Source of the DNA: an uncultured Lachnospiraceae bacterium
GTDB taxonomy: Bacteria > Bacillota_A > Clostridia > Lachnospirales > Lachnospiraceae
Direction: 5' to 3'
DNA: 6,820 nt
Assembly (NCBI GenBank): GCA_946630765.1
Contig: CAMOZF010000099.1
Coordinates: 1-6,820 of the forward strand
Part shown: positions 6,658 to 6,820 of the stretch, in pieces
Numbering within the stretch: the first letter of the stretch is position 1
How the letters are laid out: every line of letters begins with the position of its first letter
Position numbers and translations under genes: made by a program
Notes under the pieces: model-generated
Told to the model about the DNA's origin: nothing
The model's input: the letters and a program-made list of their open reading frames with translations, nothing else
Databases searched by the model: none

Positions 6658-6692
6658 GATTCAAAAATGTCCGGATTCCTTTCTCCCTGCAT
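6654..6692 (-). CDS. Possible 12-codon leader ORF coupled to aspartate kinase
   Basis: A short open frame, MQGERNPDIFES, lies between the promoter and aspartate kinase. Its TGA overlaps the aspartate kinase ATG by 4 nt (ATGA), the same geometry as three gene junctions in this operon. The purine-rich run AGGGAGAAAGGA lies inside it, ending 19 nt before the aspartate kinase start, too far for normal initiation. Its own start has no convincing ribosome binding site. It carries no run of lysine, threonine or methionine codons, so it is not a classic attenuation peptide. It may be a coupling leader or chance. Confidence 0.35.
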   Translation of the reverse strand: MQGERNPDIFES

Positions 6693-6719
6693 CTTCGGTA
6701 AAAGTGCATAGCTTTATAT

Positions 6720-6748
6720 ATTTTAGCAGACTCCCCCTTTTCCGTCAA
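6720..6748 (-). promoter_or_regulatory. Sigma-A-like promoter of the aspartate kinase-ecf-truA operon
   Basis: On the minus strand, -35 TTGACG (6743-6748) and -10 TAAAAT (6720-6725) are separated by exactly 17 nt; each box matches consensus at five of six positions. Transcription would start near 6713, giving a leader of about 55 nt before aspartate kinase. That is too short for a lysine riboswitch. The G-rich spacer (GGGGGAG) is unusual but does not disturb the boxes. Confidence 0.8.
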
Positions 6749-6750
6749 CG

Positions 6751-6789
6751 AAAAAAAACTCCAAACCGTGAATTTTCAACGGTTTGGAG
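6751..6789 (-). terminator. Intrinsic terminator of an upstream gene outside the window
   Basis: On the minus strand a perfect 10-bp stem (CTCCAAACCG at 6759-6768 pairing with CGGTTTGGAG at 6780-6789) has an 11-nt loop and is followed by eight T residues (6751-6758). On the plus strand the run of A precedes the hairpin and no T-run follows, so it works for leftward transcription. It would end a gene lying beyond 6820 and insulate the promoter directly downstream. The stem is only moderately GC-rich. Confidence 0.85.
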
Positions 6790-6797
6790 CAAATCGC

Positions 6798-6815
6798 ACC
6801 GGCAATTTTACCGGC
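6798..6815. repeat. Short direct repeat ACCGGC-AATTTT-ACCGGC
   Basis: Two copies of ACCGGC separated by AATTTT lie next to the terminator. Because CCGG is self-complementary, the copies can also pair as a small hairpin, reaching six base pairs with two G-U pairs on the minus-strand RNA. No long T-run follows in either direction inside the window. On the minus strand two of three frames have stops here (6818-6820 and 6808-6810), so the stretch is probably non-coding 3' sequence of the preceding gene. Its role is unknown and it may be chance. Confidence 0.3.
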
Positions 6816-6820
6816 TTTTA

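Noticed and set aside
6658..6713. Lysine riboswitch (L box) before aspartate kinase
   Set aside because: The predicted leader is only about 55 nt, while the lysine riboswitch needs well over 150 nt, and no hairpin plus T-run lies between promoter and start.
6518..6748. 76-codon minus-strand frame crossing the aspartate kinase start and the promoter
   Set aside because: It would have to begin inside the -35 box, upstream of the predicted transcript start, and overlaps the conserved kinase N-terminus out of frame.
6776..6820. Possible C-terminal end of an upstream protein (frame ending in the terminator loop)
   Set aside because: That frame has a stop at 6818-6820, leaving only 13 open codons, so no gene can be supported inside the window.

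Overview
This window looks like a chromosomal segment of a GC-rich member of the Bacillota, probably class Clostridia and possibly Lachnospiraceae. The signs are a Firmicutes-type EcfA1-EcfA2-EcfT-TruA gene order, AGGAGG-type ribosome binding sites, a clostridial-style monofunctional aspartate kinase (FGGSSLADA, VSAPGKR), and a strong sigma-A-like promoter. The assignment to class is inference; no rRNA or other marker gene is present.

Every gene is on the minus strand, so the window reads from right to left. At the right edge (6751-6789) an intrinsic terminator closes an upstream unit that lies outside the window. Its T-tract abuts a promoter (-35 TTGACG, 17-nt spacer, -10 TAAAAT). From there an apparently continuous operon runs to the left edge. 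It holds a 12-codon leader ORF that overlaps the next start by ATGA, aspartate kinase, ecfA1, ecfA2, ecfT, truA, an AEC-family permease, a VOC/glyoxalase-like protein, and the first 77 codons of a xylose-isomerase-like TIM-barrel protein cut by the window. Junctions are overlaps of 1 or 4 nt or gaps of 28 to 46 nt. I found no internal terminator.

Functionally, EcfA1, EcfA2 and EcfT form the complete energising module of a group II ECF vitamin/micronutrient importer. No substrate-binding S component lies in the window, so S proteins must be encoded elsewhere. Aspartate kinase opens the aspartate-family amino-acid pathway. TruA makes pseudouridine at tRNA positions 38-40. The AEC, VOC and TIM-barrel genes look like small-molecule transport and metabolism genes of unknown substrate.

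Most of the window is ordinary housekeeping sequence. Three points stand out. TruA carries about 117 residues beyond the normal end of the family, which I cannot assign to any domain. Aspartate kinase has no well-placed ribosome binding site but sits behind a tiny coupled leader ORF. The ecf-truA block is bordered by aspartate kinase and a permease rather than by the ribosomal protein genes that usually flank it in Firmicutes. I saw no CRISPR array, mobile element, tRNA or rRNA.
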